Notes: a model not told the origin generated them from the sequence alone. Positions 25,332 through 34,435 are shown, counted from the stretch's first letter. The stretch is 45,036 nt of DNA from JAVBNT01 sp031551355 (GCA_031551355.1 JAVBNT010000018.1:1-45036); one strand, 5' to 3'. Numbers and translations are program-made.

Positions 25332-26468
25332 TTGAACTTAACCAGACTATACGCGATAATTAAAAAAGAAATAAGGCATATATTGAGGGATCCGAGAAGC
25401 CTGATCACCGCAATAGTACTGCCGATATGCCTGATGTTTGCCTACTGCAGCTCCCTAAGTCTTGATGTCGACAATTTACCGATGGTCGTAATTGATTATG
25501 ACAAAACGACGGAAAGCAGAGATCTGATCAACCGCTTTACATCTTCGGGATATTTTTATGTAACCGAATACGCGGAAAATTACCGGCAAATGCAGCATTC
25601 AATAGACACGGACCAAAGTGTGATCGGCATCACAATCCCGCGCGACTTTTCAAAAAAACTGAAGGCAGGCGGCAGCAATATTCCCGTGCAGATAATGGTT
25701 GACGGTACCGATCCCAACCGCGGCGGTATCGGTTCCAACTATGCCTCGATGATAACGCAAAAATTTGCGCTCGACACACTTAAAACAAAAATGACCGCTC
25801 TCGGCATGGTCTCGCCGTCCGAAGGGGTGGAAACGCAATTGCGAATCTGGTACAATCCTTCACTCCGGAGCACCAACGATCTGATTCCCGGACTGATTGC
25901 CCTGATAATGGCCGTCCTTGCCGCGATGCTGACATCAACGACCGTAGCCAAGGAATGGGAAAACGGCACCATGGAACTGCTGATATCGACTCCCGTTTCA
26001 GCGGCGGAAATAATAACCGGCAAGTTTATCCCCTACTTCATTATCGGGTTATTCGACACCGTATTACTGATACTTTTAGGATATTATGCCTACAATGTGC
26101 CGATCAAAGGCAGTCTGCTGCTGCTGGCAATCGTAATAGTCGTTTTTCTGTCCGGCGTACTGATGCTGGGAATAACGATCTCGACAATATTAAGGTCTTC
26201 ACTGGCGTCAAACCTGGTTTCAATGATGCTGATGTTCCTGCCGACGATGCTGCTGTCGGGGTTTATTTTCTTCATACCGGCGATGCCGGAATTTCTTCAG
26301 GCCGTTTCGACAATAGTACCGGCCAAATACTTTATTGAATGCAGCAGGGGAATATACGCCAAAGCGACCGGATTCAACTTCCTGGCTTTCAACATTTTCA
26401 TGTTATTACTTTTCAATATCGTAATTTTTGCGGCGGCAAAATTTAAGTTTAAAAAGACACTGGATTGA
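25332..26468 (+). CDS. ABC-2 type permease, first subunit (YbhS-like)
   Basis: A 378-residue permease. The start is TTG 25332 with GAGGT about 5 nt upstream, 8 bp after the ATPase stop. It has an N-terminal cytoplasmic amphipathic segment (LYAIIKKEIRHILRDPRSL), one helix, a large extracytoplasmic domain (about 45-170, VVIDYDKTTESRDLINRF), then about five helices in the C-terminal half, including VAKEWENGTMELLISTPVSAAEIITGKFIPYFIIG. This is the standard ABC2_membrane_3 plan. With the next gene it forms the membrane heterodimer. Confidence 0.9.
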   Translation: MNLTRLYAIIKKEIRHILRDPRSLITAIVLPICLMFAYCSSLSLDVDNLPMVVIDYDKTTESRDLINRFTSSGYFYVTEYAENYRQMQHSIDTDQSVIGITIPRDFSKKLKAGGSNIPVQIMVDGTDPNRGGIGSNYASMITQKFALDTLKTKMTALGMVSPSEGVETQLRIWYNPSLRSTNDLIPGLIALIMAVLAAMLTSTTVAKEWENGTMELLISTPVSAAEIITGKFIPYFIIGLFDTVLLILLGYYAYNVPIKGSLLLLAIVIVVFLSGVLMLGITISTILRSSLASNLVSMMLMFLPTMLLSGFIFFIPAMPEFLQAVSTIVPAKYFIECSRGIYAKATGFNFLAFNIFMLLLFNIVIFAAAKFKFKKTLD

Positions 26469-26471
26469 CAA

Positions 26472-27590
26472 ATGATAAAAAGATTAATTGCCCTGGTACA
26501 AAAAGAATTTAAACAGCTAAGAAGAAACCCGCTGATCCTCAGAATGGTTGTCCTCTTGCCGGTTATGCAATTGGCCATTTTCGGATACGCCGCCGTCCTG
26601 GAAGTAAACAATATCAATATCGCCATACTTGACAAGGACAATTCCCAATGGTCAAGAGAGCTAAGGGGAACTTTTGAATCTTCCAACTATTTTGTTCTGC
26701 AGCCGGACCTGAAAACTGAAAACGACGTTCCTACCCTTTTTAATAAAAATAAAATCCAACTGGCAGTAATTATACCGCCTGATTTCGGCAGAAAAATAGA
26801 AAAAGGCGAAAAAGCAACGGTTCAACTGCTGCTTGACGGAACCAACAGCAGTGTGGCAAACGCCGCCGCCGGTTACTCATCCGGATGTATCGCGGCAATG
26901 AATTCAAGAGTCATAAGTTCAAGGACCGGCAACAGTTCACAATCTACCGGCATTACAGTGGAAAACCGTTTCCTTTACAATCCGTCACTGAACAACAAAT
27001 TTTTCTTCATTCCCGGTGTGTTTGCGATGATCGTAATGGTAATAGGCATGCCGGTAACGGCTATGTCAATTGTCAGGGAAAAAGAAGAAGGTACTTACGA
27101 ACAGCTGGTTGTAACGCCCATCGGGCCGATAGAACTGATTCTCGGCAAGGTAATTCCTTACACGATACTGATACTTATCGCTTCCACGATACTGCTGCTG
27201 ATATCGTTATTCTGGTTTGGCCTGCCCTTAAGAGGTAGTTTGTTTATGCTGTATCTTGGTATACTGCTATTTTTGCTTAATGTGCTGGGATTGGGAATTT
27301 TTGTATCGACGATCTCCAACAACCAGCAGCAGGCGATGCTGACAAGCTTCTTCATCTTAATGCCGGCAATACTTTTTTCCGGATTTATGTTCCCAATCGA
27401 CAATATGCCGCCTTTTTTCAAAGGTTTTGCCCACATAAACCCGATGACTCACTTTTTATATCTGGCACGCCATATCTTCCTGAAAGGAAGCGACTGGCTC
27501 GATGTGATGAAGTATATCTCGGCCCTGACGATAAGCGGCGTGATCATTTTCGGAACGAGTATGTCGATGGTCCGCAAACGCGCCAACTAA
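26472..27590 (+). CDS. ABC-2 type permease, second subunit (YbhR-like)
   Basis: A 372-residue paralogue of the previous permease with the same plan: KRLIALVQKEFKQLRRNPL at the N-terminus, a periplasmic domain (NINIAILDKDNSQWSRELRGTFESSNYF), and about five C-terminal helices with VREKEEGTYEQLVVTPIGPIELILGKVIPYTILI. It starts 3 bp after its partner stops. It is the last gene of the efflux operon; hairpin element E1 begins 2 nt after its stop codon and ends in a T-run, so E1 probably terminates the operon. Confidence 0.9.
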   Translation: MIKRLIALVQKEFKQLRRNPLILRMVVLLPVMQLAIFGYAAVLEVNNINIAILDKDNSQWSRELRGTFESSNYFVLQPDLKTENDVPTLFNKNKIQLAVIIPPDFGRKIEKGEKATVQLLLDGTNSSVANAAAGYSSGCIAAMNSRVISSRTGNSSQSTGITVENRFLYNPSLNNKFFFIPGVFAMIVMVIGMPVTAMSIVREKEEGTYEQLVVTPIGPIELILGKVIPYTILILIASTILLLISLFWFGLPLRGSLFMLYLGILLFLLNVLGLGIFVSTISNNQQQAMLTSFFILMPAILFSGFMFPIDNMPPFFKGFAHINPMTHFLYLARHIFLKGSDWLDVMKYISALTISGVIIFGTSMSMVRKRAN

Positions 27591-27592
27591 CC

Positions 27593-27719
27593 CAAATCCG
27601 CTGAAACAGGCGAATCTGCGTCGTCAAATTGAATATTCGCTCGCTCAACGCAGTCTGGCTGCGCCTCGCTTGTCGAAATTCAATTTGCCATAGCATCTCC
27701 GCCTGTTTCAGCGGATTTG
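27593..27719 (+). repeat. palindromic element E1 after the efflux operon
   Basis: Outer arms 27593-27612 and 27700-27719 are perfect 20-bp inverse complements. Inner arms CAAATTGAAT (27625-27634) and ATTCAATTTG (27678-27687) are also perfect. The internal loop has TGCGTCGT on the 5' side and CCATAGC on the 3' side. The apex contains CGCAG and CTGCG, which can pair as a small third stem. TTTTTTT follows the right arm at about 27720, so the whole can act as a large-looped intrinsic terminator. It starts 2 nt after the permease stop. Confidence 0.85.
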
Positions 27720-27734
27720 TTTTTTTAGATGTAA

Positions 27735-29324
27735 CTATTTTTCAATATTTGGTGTATATGCAATTATTGCTTGAACAAATTTTCTTGCTTCCTCAAGCTT
27801 CGCTTCCTTGGCCAAATCATAATTTTCTAAAATATAATAGACCCATTCTTTCTTTTCCTTATTAACAGTCTTGTCAAAACACTCCATTTCTCCGACAGGA
27901 ACTATAAACAATCCCGTTGCTCGACAAACCGATTCCACAGATTCATAAGCCTTAGGAGCCTCACCCGTAAAACTTGCTTTACCAATTTTCTTGATGCCGT
28001 CCCAAGCGTTATTTGTATTATTGTTTGCATTTATAGTGTCATAAATAATTTTCATATTTGCTGACAATAATGAACCATAATCTTTGCCAAACGCTGTGAC
28101 AATTTCTTTAAATTTTCTACTATCATTAAGTACATCAAAATCAAATACTGCAACTACTGAAACATTTACAGCTTTTAGCGCCGATACAATACTATGAATA
28201 CGGTCTTTCCCTCCGCAATGTGTAAAGAGTATATCCGGGGCTATTTCTCCCCTGCTCTCAGACATTGCATCCATTATAGCCTGATAAAAAAGACAATCAT
28301 AATCACTCTCACAGACAACAACTTTATCATGAAACAATCCGCTTAAAATATTTGAATACCGTAAAATTGGACTACTCCATAATTTTTTTATATTTTCGCT
28401 TTTCAAAACGCTCATATGGTTTATTGACTCTTGCCGGTCAATACGGATTATCGTTACATTTTCATTCTCCGCATCAAGTAAACCCTGTAAAAAATCTTCG
28501 CTATGAGTGGAGATAAACAACTGTCGTTTACTGGGGTTATATTTCGCCAACAACTTTCCAAGAAGTCGAGCCTGCGGAGGATGTAAAAAAGCTTCAGGTT
28601 CATCAATAAGGGTTAATGAATGTTCTGATGTAAAATTATCCAATAGTACACTGGCAAAACTACGCATCCCATCACCTTGAGTATCAAGTTTAGGAAGCTG
28701 TGCTACTTTATTGTAAAAGACACCTTCATCATTCATTTTCAGCGTATCACGATCCGGAGGATTTCCCACATGTAACGACACTAATTGCCCTGCCCGTCTA
28801 TTAACAACAAGCTTTTCTCCAAACGCTTCAAAAAAGAAACGGGAAATCAAAGCTTCTTTTTCGTTATCTTCATAAACCGTATGTAACGAGTTGCGTACTT
28901 CATGTGGAGAAATGCCGAACAACGGCTTTGATTCAGAAACAGTAAGGCGCTCTTTTGTATCAAGTCTGCCTACAAAAAGTGCAGAAAGATTATACAAACT
29001 ACTGCTACTCCAATTACTCTGCCACTGTGATAGAGGGGCGCCGTTATTCCCAATCCAAATGTTGCCTTGCTCATCGCTTCTCCGATGAGCAAGAATAAAC
29101 TTATCGTCTAAATTACCAACACGGGTTATATTCAAGTTTTCAGCAATAATCGAAAGACTTTGGGGATTTTTTATCTGGTTCTCAATATCCCTTAACACCT
29201 GACTTTTTCCACTATTGTTTGCACCTGTAAAAACCACAATACTATTTTGGTCTAGCGATAGCTCCGTGCCATCATTAAATTTTATGCTACTTACAAATAC
29301 CCGTGGTTTCTGTTGCTCTGACAT
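27735..29324 (-). CDS. OLD-family ATPase with C-terminal TOPRIM nuclease domain
   Basis: A 529-residue protein. The ABC-type ATPase half has Walker A GANNSGKS (34-41), a signature-like GDGMRSFASVLL (217-228), Walker B LIDEPEAFLHPP with Asp-241 and Glu-242, and ISTHSEDFL with His-274. The TOPRIM half has Glu-339 in VVVCESDYDCLFY, Gly-371/372 in HCGGKDRI, and DFD (395-397) in VVAVFDFDVLND. This is the layout of class 1 OLD nucleases, several of which act in phage defence (P2 Old, GajA). No GajB-like helicase or other partner lies beside it. AGGAG precedes the ATG. It is isolated between two related palindromic elements, E1 and E2, on opposite strands. Confidence 0.85.
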   Translation of the reverse strand: MSEQQKPRVFVSSIKFNDGTELSLDQNSIVVFTGANNSGKSQVLRDIENQIKNPQSLSIIAENLNITRVGNLDDKFILAHRRSDEQGNIWIGNNGAPLSQWQSNWSSSSLYNLSALFVGRLDTKERLTVSESKPLFGISPHEVRNSLHTVYEDNEKEALISRFFFEAFGEKLVVNRRAGQLVSLHVGNPPDRDTLKMNDEGVFYNKVAQLPKLDTQGDGMRSFASVLLDNFTSEHSLTLIDEPEAFLHPPQARLLGKLLAKYNPSKRQLFISTHSEDFLQGLLDAENENVTIIRIDRQESINHMSVLKSENIKKLWSSPILRYSNILSGLFHDKVVVCESDYDCLFYQAIMDAMSESRGEIAPDILFTHCGGKDRIHSIVSALKAVNVSVVAVFDFDVLNDSRKFKEIVTAFGKDYGSLLSANMKIIYDTINANNNTNNAWDGIKKIGKASFTGEAPKAYESVESVCRATGLFIVPVGEMECFDKTVNKEKKEWVYYILENYDLAKEAKLEEARKFVQAIIAYTPNIEK

Positions 29325-29891
29325 AAATAATTCTCCTATCTATCTTTCAAACAAGCATATTAAAACAAAACACCATACACTGAAATAGTAACATAAAAAA
29401 GTCTGTAATGATTCAATTACTATAAAACCTTGAAAATAATCATAAATTGCCATTACGCACTTGATGCGGAATCCAGGGGACTAATGCTTCATTCGACTTG
29501 AGTATCCAATACTCCAACAGCTAAAAGCCAAGATGGATTACCGCCGGAGTTTATCCTCGTGAAAATGGGGATCATAATGACAGATGTCTACTATCAGTTG
29601 CAGACTGATGAGCTTAATTGTGTGTTAAGGCGTAGTCTTAACTACCATGACTTTGGCGACGATAGTTCGCCGATTTTCGGTAGGGCAAACTGATGCGCTG
29701 AATTGTTTGCGAAGGCTATGGCAAATAGGATTTCGACAACTTTCCAAAATAAAAAAATCGATTCAAACAGGCGGAAATGTTAAGGCAAATTTAATTTCTA
29801 CGACTGAGGCGTAGTATACTACGTCGCAGGGAGAGAAATTGAATTTGACGACACAGGTTCGCCTGTTTCAATCGATTTCAGCGCATCAGGG
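29325..29891. other. gene-free region with palindromic element E2
   Basis: About 570 bp with no supported gene. The left part (29325-29460) is AT-rich and should carry the promoter of the OLD-like gene, though no consensus pair is clear. 29460-29750 holds no recognised feature. 29755-29878 is element E2. Confidence 0.6.
29755..29878 (-). repeat. palindromic element E2 after the PhnB-like gene
   Basis: Outer arms 29755-29773 and 29860-29878 pair at 18 of 19 positions; inner arms 29786-29799 and 29834-29847 pair at 13 of 14. The centre holds the perfect 14-base palindrome CGTAGTATACTACG. Read on the minus strand it aligns with E1 along most of its length (GAAACAGGCGA, TGTGTCGTCAAATT, AATTTGCC, TTTCCGCCTGTTT). 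It lies 13 nt after the minus-strand PhnB-like stop codon and is followed on that strand by TTTTTTT. Confidence 0.85.
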
Positions 29892-30311
29892 CTATTTGCG
29901 GCTATTGTACTCCAAACTCCATGTCACACCGAACTTATCTCTGACAATGCCGGCACACTCGCTCCAGAACGTTTTCTGCAGTTCAACGATACATTTGCCG
30001 GCTTTGGCAAATGCGGAAAAAATCTTTTTAATCCTGTCCATACTGCTGATACTGAGGGCAAGCGTGACATTATCACCGGTTACGCGCGGTTCAATACCGG
30101 GAGGATTGTCGGAAAGCATAATGCTTTCACCGCTGACATCAAGGATCGCATGAAAAATAAGGTTTTTCAGATCGTCCGGCAATGGAAAAGCCGCTTCCGG
30201 GGTCTTGGCAAAAGTCTGCAAAAAAGAAACCTTCGCGTCCAGAACTTCTTCATAATAGGTAATGGCTTCCCGGCAATTTCCGTTAAAAACCAAATAAGGT
30301 GTAATTTTCAT
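29892..30311 (-). CDS. PhnB-like glyoxalase-fold (VOC) protein
   Basis: A 139-residue protein. ATG 30311 has AGGAG 7 nt upstream. The sequence KITPYLVFNGNCREAITYYEEVLDAKV, then IMLSDNPPG and KTFWSECAGIVRDKFGVTWSLEY, matches the PhnB/3-demethylubiquinone methyltransferase-like branch of the VOC superfamily. The function of this branch is mostly unknown. Last gene of a four-gene minus-strand run. Confidence 0.85.
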   Translation of the reverse strand: MKITPYLVFNGNCREAITYYEEVLDAKVSFLQTFAKTPEAAFPLPDDLKNLIFHAILDVSGESIMLSDNPPGIEPRVTGDNVTLALSISSMDRIKKIFSAFAKAGKCIVELQKTFWSECAGIVRDKFGVTWSLEYNSRK

Positions 30312-30341
30312 AATGAAACTCCTGTTCAAAAGTAATTATCT

Positions 30342-31016
30342 CTAATAGCCAAGCTCTTCGCCAACGATAATGACCTTGATCCTGTTCTTATGCCTCTGAA
30401 ACGCTGATACTACATAATTACAGCAGATTCTGGCTTCGGTGCGGCAGCCTTCACACATTTTTGCAGCTCCGCCGTAATTTACCATACACTGACCGGAATG
30501 CAAACAATAAGTTTCGCTGCCCAGACGCGCCGCATTTACGGGCGCGGCAACACTTTTAACCCGGCACACGGCCTCGTCCAGGTCCTTAACTATTTTGTTA
30601 TAACCGGCAACAATGATTACATTTTTAGGACCGTAGACAATCGCCGCCACTCTGTTGCTGTTGCCGTCGACATTATAAAGCTCGCCGCTTTCTGTGATCG
30701 CGTTGGAACTGCATATATATGCATTGGCACTAAATGATTTTATAAATATCTCATGCAATCCGTCCATACTCAAACCATCGGCATAACGGTCGAGAAAATT
30801 ATACTTTCCGCCGCGCAGAAGATCTATGACTCCCGATTCAAAAAGAGACTGGGCTCCGCCAACGCCGACCGTATCGCCATCATTAAGTAATTCGGCGACT
30901 TTTGCCGGAATTTCAGAAATCGTTTCCACAAAAAACGGCTGCATATTGTTTCTGCTCAAATTTTCCATAGTCTTGGCTATGCGTTTTTTTATTACATTCT
31001 TTTTATTCAAGTCCAT
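30342..31016 (-). CDS. LUD-domain protein (lactate utilisation-like)
   Basis: A 224-residue LUD/DUF162 protein: NDGDTVGVGGAQSLFESGVIDLLR, ANAYICSSNAITESGELYNVDGNSNRVAAIVYGPKNVIIVAGYNKIVKDLDEA, then a Cys-rich tail (YCLHSGQCMVNYGGAAKMCEGCRTEARICC). LUD proteins include LutB and LutC of lactate oxidation, but the stand-alone form with a Cys-rich tail has no proven reaction; the cysteines could bind metal or an Fe-S cluster. GGAGG precedes the ATG. Located 18 bp after the endonuclease III gene. Confidence 0.85.
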   Translation of the reverse strand: MDLNKKNVIKKRIAKTMENLSRNNMQPFFVETISEIPAKVAELLNDGDTVGVGGAQSLFESGVIDLLRGGKYNFLDRYADGLSMDGLHEIFIKSFSANAYICSSNAITESGELYNVDGNSNRVAAIVYGPKNVIIVAGYNKIVKDLDEAVCRVKSVAAPVNAARLGSETYCLHSGQCMVNYGGAAKMCEGCRTEARICCNYVVSAFQRHKNRIKVIIVGEELGY

Positions 31017-31034
31017 AAAACAAAACCTCCGCAG

Positions 31035-31661
31035 TTATAAAATAAAGGATGCCGACGGGCAAATATCACTCAGGAAACATTCGCCGCATTTTGGTTTTCT
31101 GGCCTGACACAGAGCCCTGCCATGCAAAATCAGCCGATGGGAAAAATCAATCCACTCGCTCTTGGGCACCAATGTCATAAGATCCTGTTCAACTTTTTCA
31201 GGCTTATCCGATTTCGTCAGCCCCATGCGTTTTGAAAGCCTAAGAACATGCGTATCAACAACAACGCCATCGGCAATGCCAAAAACATTTCCTAAAACAA
31301 CATTTGCCGTTTTTCTGGCAACTCCTTTCAAAGTCAGCAATGACGCCATATCCGAGGGAACCTCGCCGTTAAAAACTCTATCGATTCTTTCGGCACTTTC
31401 TCTTATTGATTTTGCCTTATTATGGTAGAAACCCGTGCTCTGGATATCTTTTTCCAGCTCCTCAACCGGCGTTGTGTAATAGTCGGACAATTTTGTATAT
31501 TTTTTAAATAGATCAGCCGTAACTTTGTTTACGCGCTCATCGGTACACTGGGCGGAAAGAATGGTGGCAAACAGCAATTCCGCGGCCGAACTATAATTTA
31601 AAGCACATCTCGGCTCCACATAATGCTCGGACAATCTTTTCAAAAGCAAATTTATATCCAT
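31035..31661 (-). CDS. nth: endonuclease III
   Basis: A 208-residue base-excision DNA glycosylase/AP lyase that removes oxidised pyrimidines. It has the helix-hairpin-helix LLTLKGVARKTANVVLG with catalytic Lys-117, Asp-136 in VVVDTHVLRLSKR, and the C-terminal [4Fe-4S] motif C-x6-C-x2-C-x5-C (Cys 185, 192, 195, 201). Full length with all key residues present. The ATG directly abuts the end of the TrmJ-like gene, so translation is probably coupled. Confidence 0.96.
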   Translation of the reverse strand: MDINLLLKRLSEHYVEPRCALNYSSAAELLFATILSAQCTDERVNKVTADLFKKYTKLSDYYTTPVEELEKDIQSTGFYHNKAKSIRESAERIDRVFNGEVPSDMASLLTLKGVARKTANVVLGNVFGIADGVVVDTHVLRLSKRMGLTKSDKPEKVEQDLMTLVPKSEWIDFSHRLILHGRALCQARKPKCGECFLSDICPSASFIL

Positions 31662-32426
31662 CTAATCACACCCCTTTTCAGGCAACGTATCTCCCCATAT
31701 TTGGGAACTCATATAGCAGGCATGCCTCGCAACACCCAGAAGAAGATTCACTTCATATTTTGAAAGCGATGACCTTGACAATATTTCCATCAGTCTGGCA
31801 GACGTATTGGCAGATTTTTTCCGTTCAGGAAACCTTATTCTCCGGAATGTATCAGACAGCACACGCGACAAAATAGAATGTTCTTCTTCGGTCGCCATTT
31901 CCGTTTCACCTTCCGCAGCCCCGACAAAAGCCTCCAATGAGCTGCGCAGCTCGTAAGCGACTACCATAACCGCCTGGGAAAGATTAAGCGAACCGAAGTT
32001 TTCATTTACCGGGATATAGACCAGATACTGGCATTCTTTCAGGTGAGCCATAGATAAACCGTAATCCTCCGGCCCGAACAGCACGGCAATCCTCGCCTTC
32101 CGGTGTTTGGTAACGACATCACAGGCAAACTCTTTCGGCGTAATAAAATTATGGCGTTTTTTGCCGGAACGCTTTGTCGTTCCGACAACAAGGGAGTATC
32201 CGCTTAACGCCTCCCGGAGGTCGTAAAAGATTCTTGCTTTTTCAAGGATTTCTTCCGAACCGACGGCGAGGTTTAGCGATACACGGTCTATCTGGCATCT
32301 GGGCTCAACCAGTACCAAATCCGCAAGTCCCATACAGTTCATTGCTCTGGCGACGGAACCTACATTTGACGAACGTTTCGGCTGGACGAGAACTATTGAA
32401 ATATTTCTTGCAATGTCTGCAAACAT
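31662..32426 (-). CDS. TrmJ-like SPOUT RNA 2'-O-methyltransferase
   Basis: A 254-residue protein. ATG 32426 is chosen because GGAG lies 8 nt upstream; an in-frame TTG six codons earlier has no such site. SPOUT/TrmH motifs are present: ISIVLVQPKRSSNVGSVARAMNCMGLADLVLVEP (motif 1), RIAVLFGPEDYGLSMAHL (motif 2) and YLVYIPVNENFGSLNLSQAVMVVAYEL (motif 3). This is TrmH group 1, which includes TrmJ, modifying position 32 of tRNA with S-adenosylmethionine. The C-terminal 90 residues are the helical extension. First gene of the minus-strand run and divergent from a hybrid kinase. Confidence 0.9.
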   Translation of the reverse strand: MFADIARNISIVLVQPKRSSNVGSVARAMNCMGLADLVLVEPRCQIDRVSLNLAVGSEEILEKARIFYDLREALSGYSLVVGTTKRSGKKRHNFITPKEFACDVVTKHRKARIAVLFGPEDYGLSMAHLKECQYLVYIPVNENFGSLNLSQAVMVVAYELRSSLEAFVGAAEGETEMATEEEHSILSRVLSDTFRRIRFPERKKSANTSARLMEILSRSSLSKYEVNLLLGVARHACYMSSQIWGDTLPEKGCD

Positions 32427-32605
32427 AGACAAAAATCTCCACAACGCAATCGTTTAATAAACACACAAAGAATATATCCAAAAGGCTGAAAACAGAGGAT
32501 TAGAACAGTATAACATAGAATCATTTTAAAAACAAAATTATCAGAACATAAAGCATACAATCAGGCAACAGACGATATAAAAAATCCCTTTTTCAGAGAC
32601 AGGTT

Positions 32606-34435
32606 ATGATCACAAAATCACAAAAACTTAAGTTCGCACTTCCGTTTGTAATGCTCAGCATTGTTACATTTGTGTTGGCGACATCGCTCGTGGCCCTTGA
32701 TCTGCACCCTGTTCAGACCTACACAAAAATCATCGTCGCATTTCTGGCCTCAATCGTTTTTGCCCTGATAACGGCATTTTGGCTGCACAATGATTTGCGG
32801 CAATGGTTTTACGCCAGTAAAACACAGGCCGGCAAAGATGACAAGGAAAATGAATCAATCGAATCGGGCCGCGAAGAAATAGCTTATCTGGCAAAAGTTT
32901 ATGAAGAAATGACCGATGAACTTAAAAACCAGAAAGCACAGACAGAAAAGCAAAAACGCATGCTTGAGGAAGCCAGAACAAGAGTCGAGGTTATTCTCAG
33001 CTCTGTTCCCGACGGAGTTGTTACCATCAATGAGGACGGGAAAATATACTCCTGGAATGCCGGAGCTGAGGCGGTAACGCTTTACAACGATCTCAACACC
33101 ATTGGCGGGCAGTATTACAAAACATTAATCTTTACCGACAAAAAAGGCAATGTCATACCGAAGGAAGATACGCCGGTCGAAGAGTGTTTTACATCGAAAA
33201 GAACTATTGACAGGGGCGATTTATTTCTCAGATCCAGATTGGACAAGGACGTTCCCATCGACATAAAAGTGGCGCCGATGTTTGATATTTACGGCAATAT
33301 CATTGCCGTCATCGCCTCTTTCAGGGACGTTTCCAAAAAAAGGGAAATCGAACAGATGAAAGAGGACTTTCTGGCGATGGTAACCCATGACCTCAAAAGT
33401 CCCCTTGCCGCCGTTGTCGGATACACCAATTTGCTTTTACATCCGAGAGCAAACTTTTCAAAAGAAGAACAGCAGGAGTTTCTTAACTCAATCCTCGGCA
33501 GCGTAAAAATACTGCAGTTTCTGATCGACAATATACTCGAAAGTGCAAGGCTGGAATCGGGGCGCATTATCTATCAATTTGAAGATTTTGAGTTAAAAAC
33601 TCTGATGCGTGAAATACAGGTGATGTTCACTCCCCTTGTCGACAGTAAAAAGATAAATTTTGTCGTTGAAGGCGAGCAAATGTGGATCAACGGCGACCGC
33701 GAAAAACTCAGGGAGGTTATCAACAATCTTGTAAGCAACGCCATAAAATTCACACCCGAAAAGGGTACAATCACGATCAATTACAAAAAGACCGACGAGT
33801 GTGCCATAGTCAGCATTTCCGATACCGGCAAAGGCATACATGAAGATGAAATCGGCAAACTTTTCAACAAGTTTGTTCAGGTCAAAGGAGAAAAACGAGG
33901 CACGGGACTCGGACTTTATATCGTTAAAAAACTGCTTGAGGATCACGGGCAGTATATAACCGTCGACAGCGTTTTCGGCAAAGGCACAACATTTACGTTT
34001 ACGTTGGGCTATGGAACGCCGAAAGAAGATCTTAAGAGTAAGCCTGACAGCGACAGGCAGTATAAAGTACTCATCGTTGAAGACATACCGGAAGTTTCCA
34101 ACCTGCTGAGATATCTGCTCCGCGAAGCAGGATATATTACAGTGCAGGCCTTTAACGGCAAAGACGCGATCAGGCTGATTGAAAAAGAAAAACCCGATTT
34201 GATCACACTCGACTTTAATCTGCCGGATATGACCGGCAGGGAAATTATCGAAAAATCAAATGCGCGTAACGCAAAGGAGCCGATCCCGGTCCTGTTGATT
34301 ACAGCCAATTCGCCTTCAGACAGCGATTTTTATGACAGGATGCTTGGCAAACCGGTCGATGAAAAACGCTTTATTACCGAAGTTGCCGGACTGCTCAATA
34401 AAACGGCAATTGATTCAGTGGAAGTTCTCAAATGA
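32606..34435 (+). CDS. membrane hybrid sensor histidine kinase: TM-PAS-HisKA-HATPase-REC
   Basis: A 609-residue kinase. Two N-terminal transmembrane helices (about 9-30 and 40-60) have almost no periplasmic loop, followed by a coiled coil (about 85-128), one PAS domain (about 125-245), HisKA with phospho-acceptor His-261 (VTHDLKSPLAAV), HATPase (N-box NNLVSNAIKF, DTGKG, GTGLGLYIVKKLL) and a C-terminal receiver (about 487-600) with acidic pair Glu-492/Asp-493, phospho-acceptor Asp-536 and Lys in GKPVD. No HPt domain is present, so a separate phosphotransfer partner would be needed for a full relay. It overlaps the next gene by 4 bp (ATGA). Confidence 0.93.
   Translation: MITKSQKLKFALPFVMLSIVTFVLATSLVALDLHPVQTYTKIIVAFLASIVFALITAFWLHNDLRQWFYASKTQAGKDDKENESIESGREEIAYLAKVYEEMTDELKNQKAQTEKQKRMLEEARTRVEVILSSVPDGVVTINEDGKIYSWNAGAEAVTLYNDLNTIGGQYYKTLIFTDKKGNVIPKEDTPVEECFTSKRTIDRGDLFLRSRLDKDVPIDIKVAPMFDIYGNIIAVIASFRDVSKKREIEQMKEDFLAMVTHDLKSPLAAVVGYTNLLLHPRANFSKEEQQEFLNSILGSVKILQFLIDNILESARLESGRIIYQFEDFELKTLMREIQVMFTPLVDSKKINFVVEGEQMWINGDREKLREVINNLVSNAIKFTPEKGTITINYKKTDECAIVSISDTGKGIHEDEIGKLFNKFVQVKGEKRGTGLGLYIVKKLLEDHGQYITVDSVFGKGTTFTFTLGYGTPKEDLKSKPDSDRQYKVLIVEDIPEVSNLLRYLLREAGYITVQAFNGKDAIRLIEKEKPDLITLDFNLPDMTGREIIEKSNARNAKEPIPVLLITANSPSDSDFYDRMLGKPVDEKRFITEVAGLLNKTAIDSVEVLK

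Noticed and set aside
27629..27865. 78-codon plus-strand frame beginning inside element E1
   Set aside because: It runs from a palindrome into the antisense of the OLD-like gene, with no ribosome site.
29460..29750. Possible small RNA or attachment site upstream of E2
   Set aside because: No convincing hairpin with a T-run, no tRNA-like fold and no integrase gene nearby.
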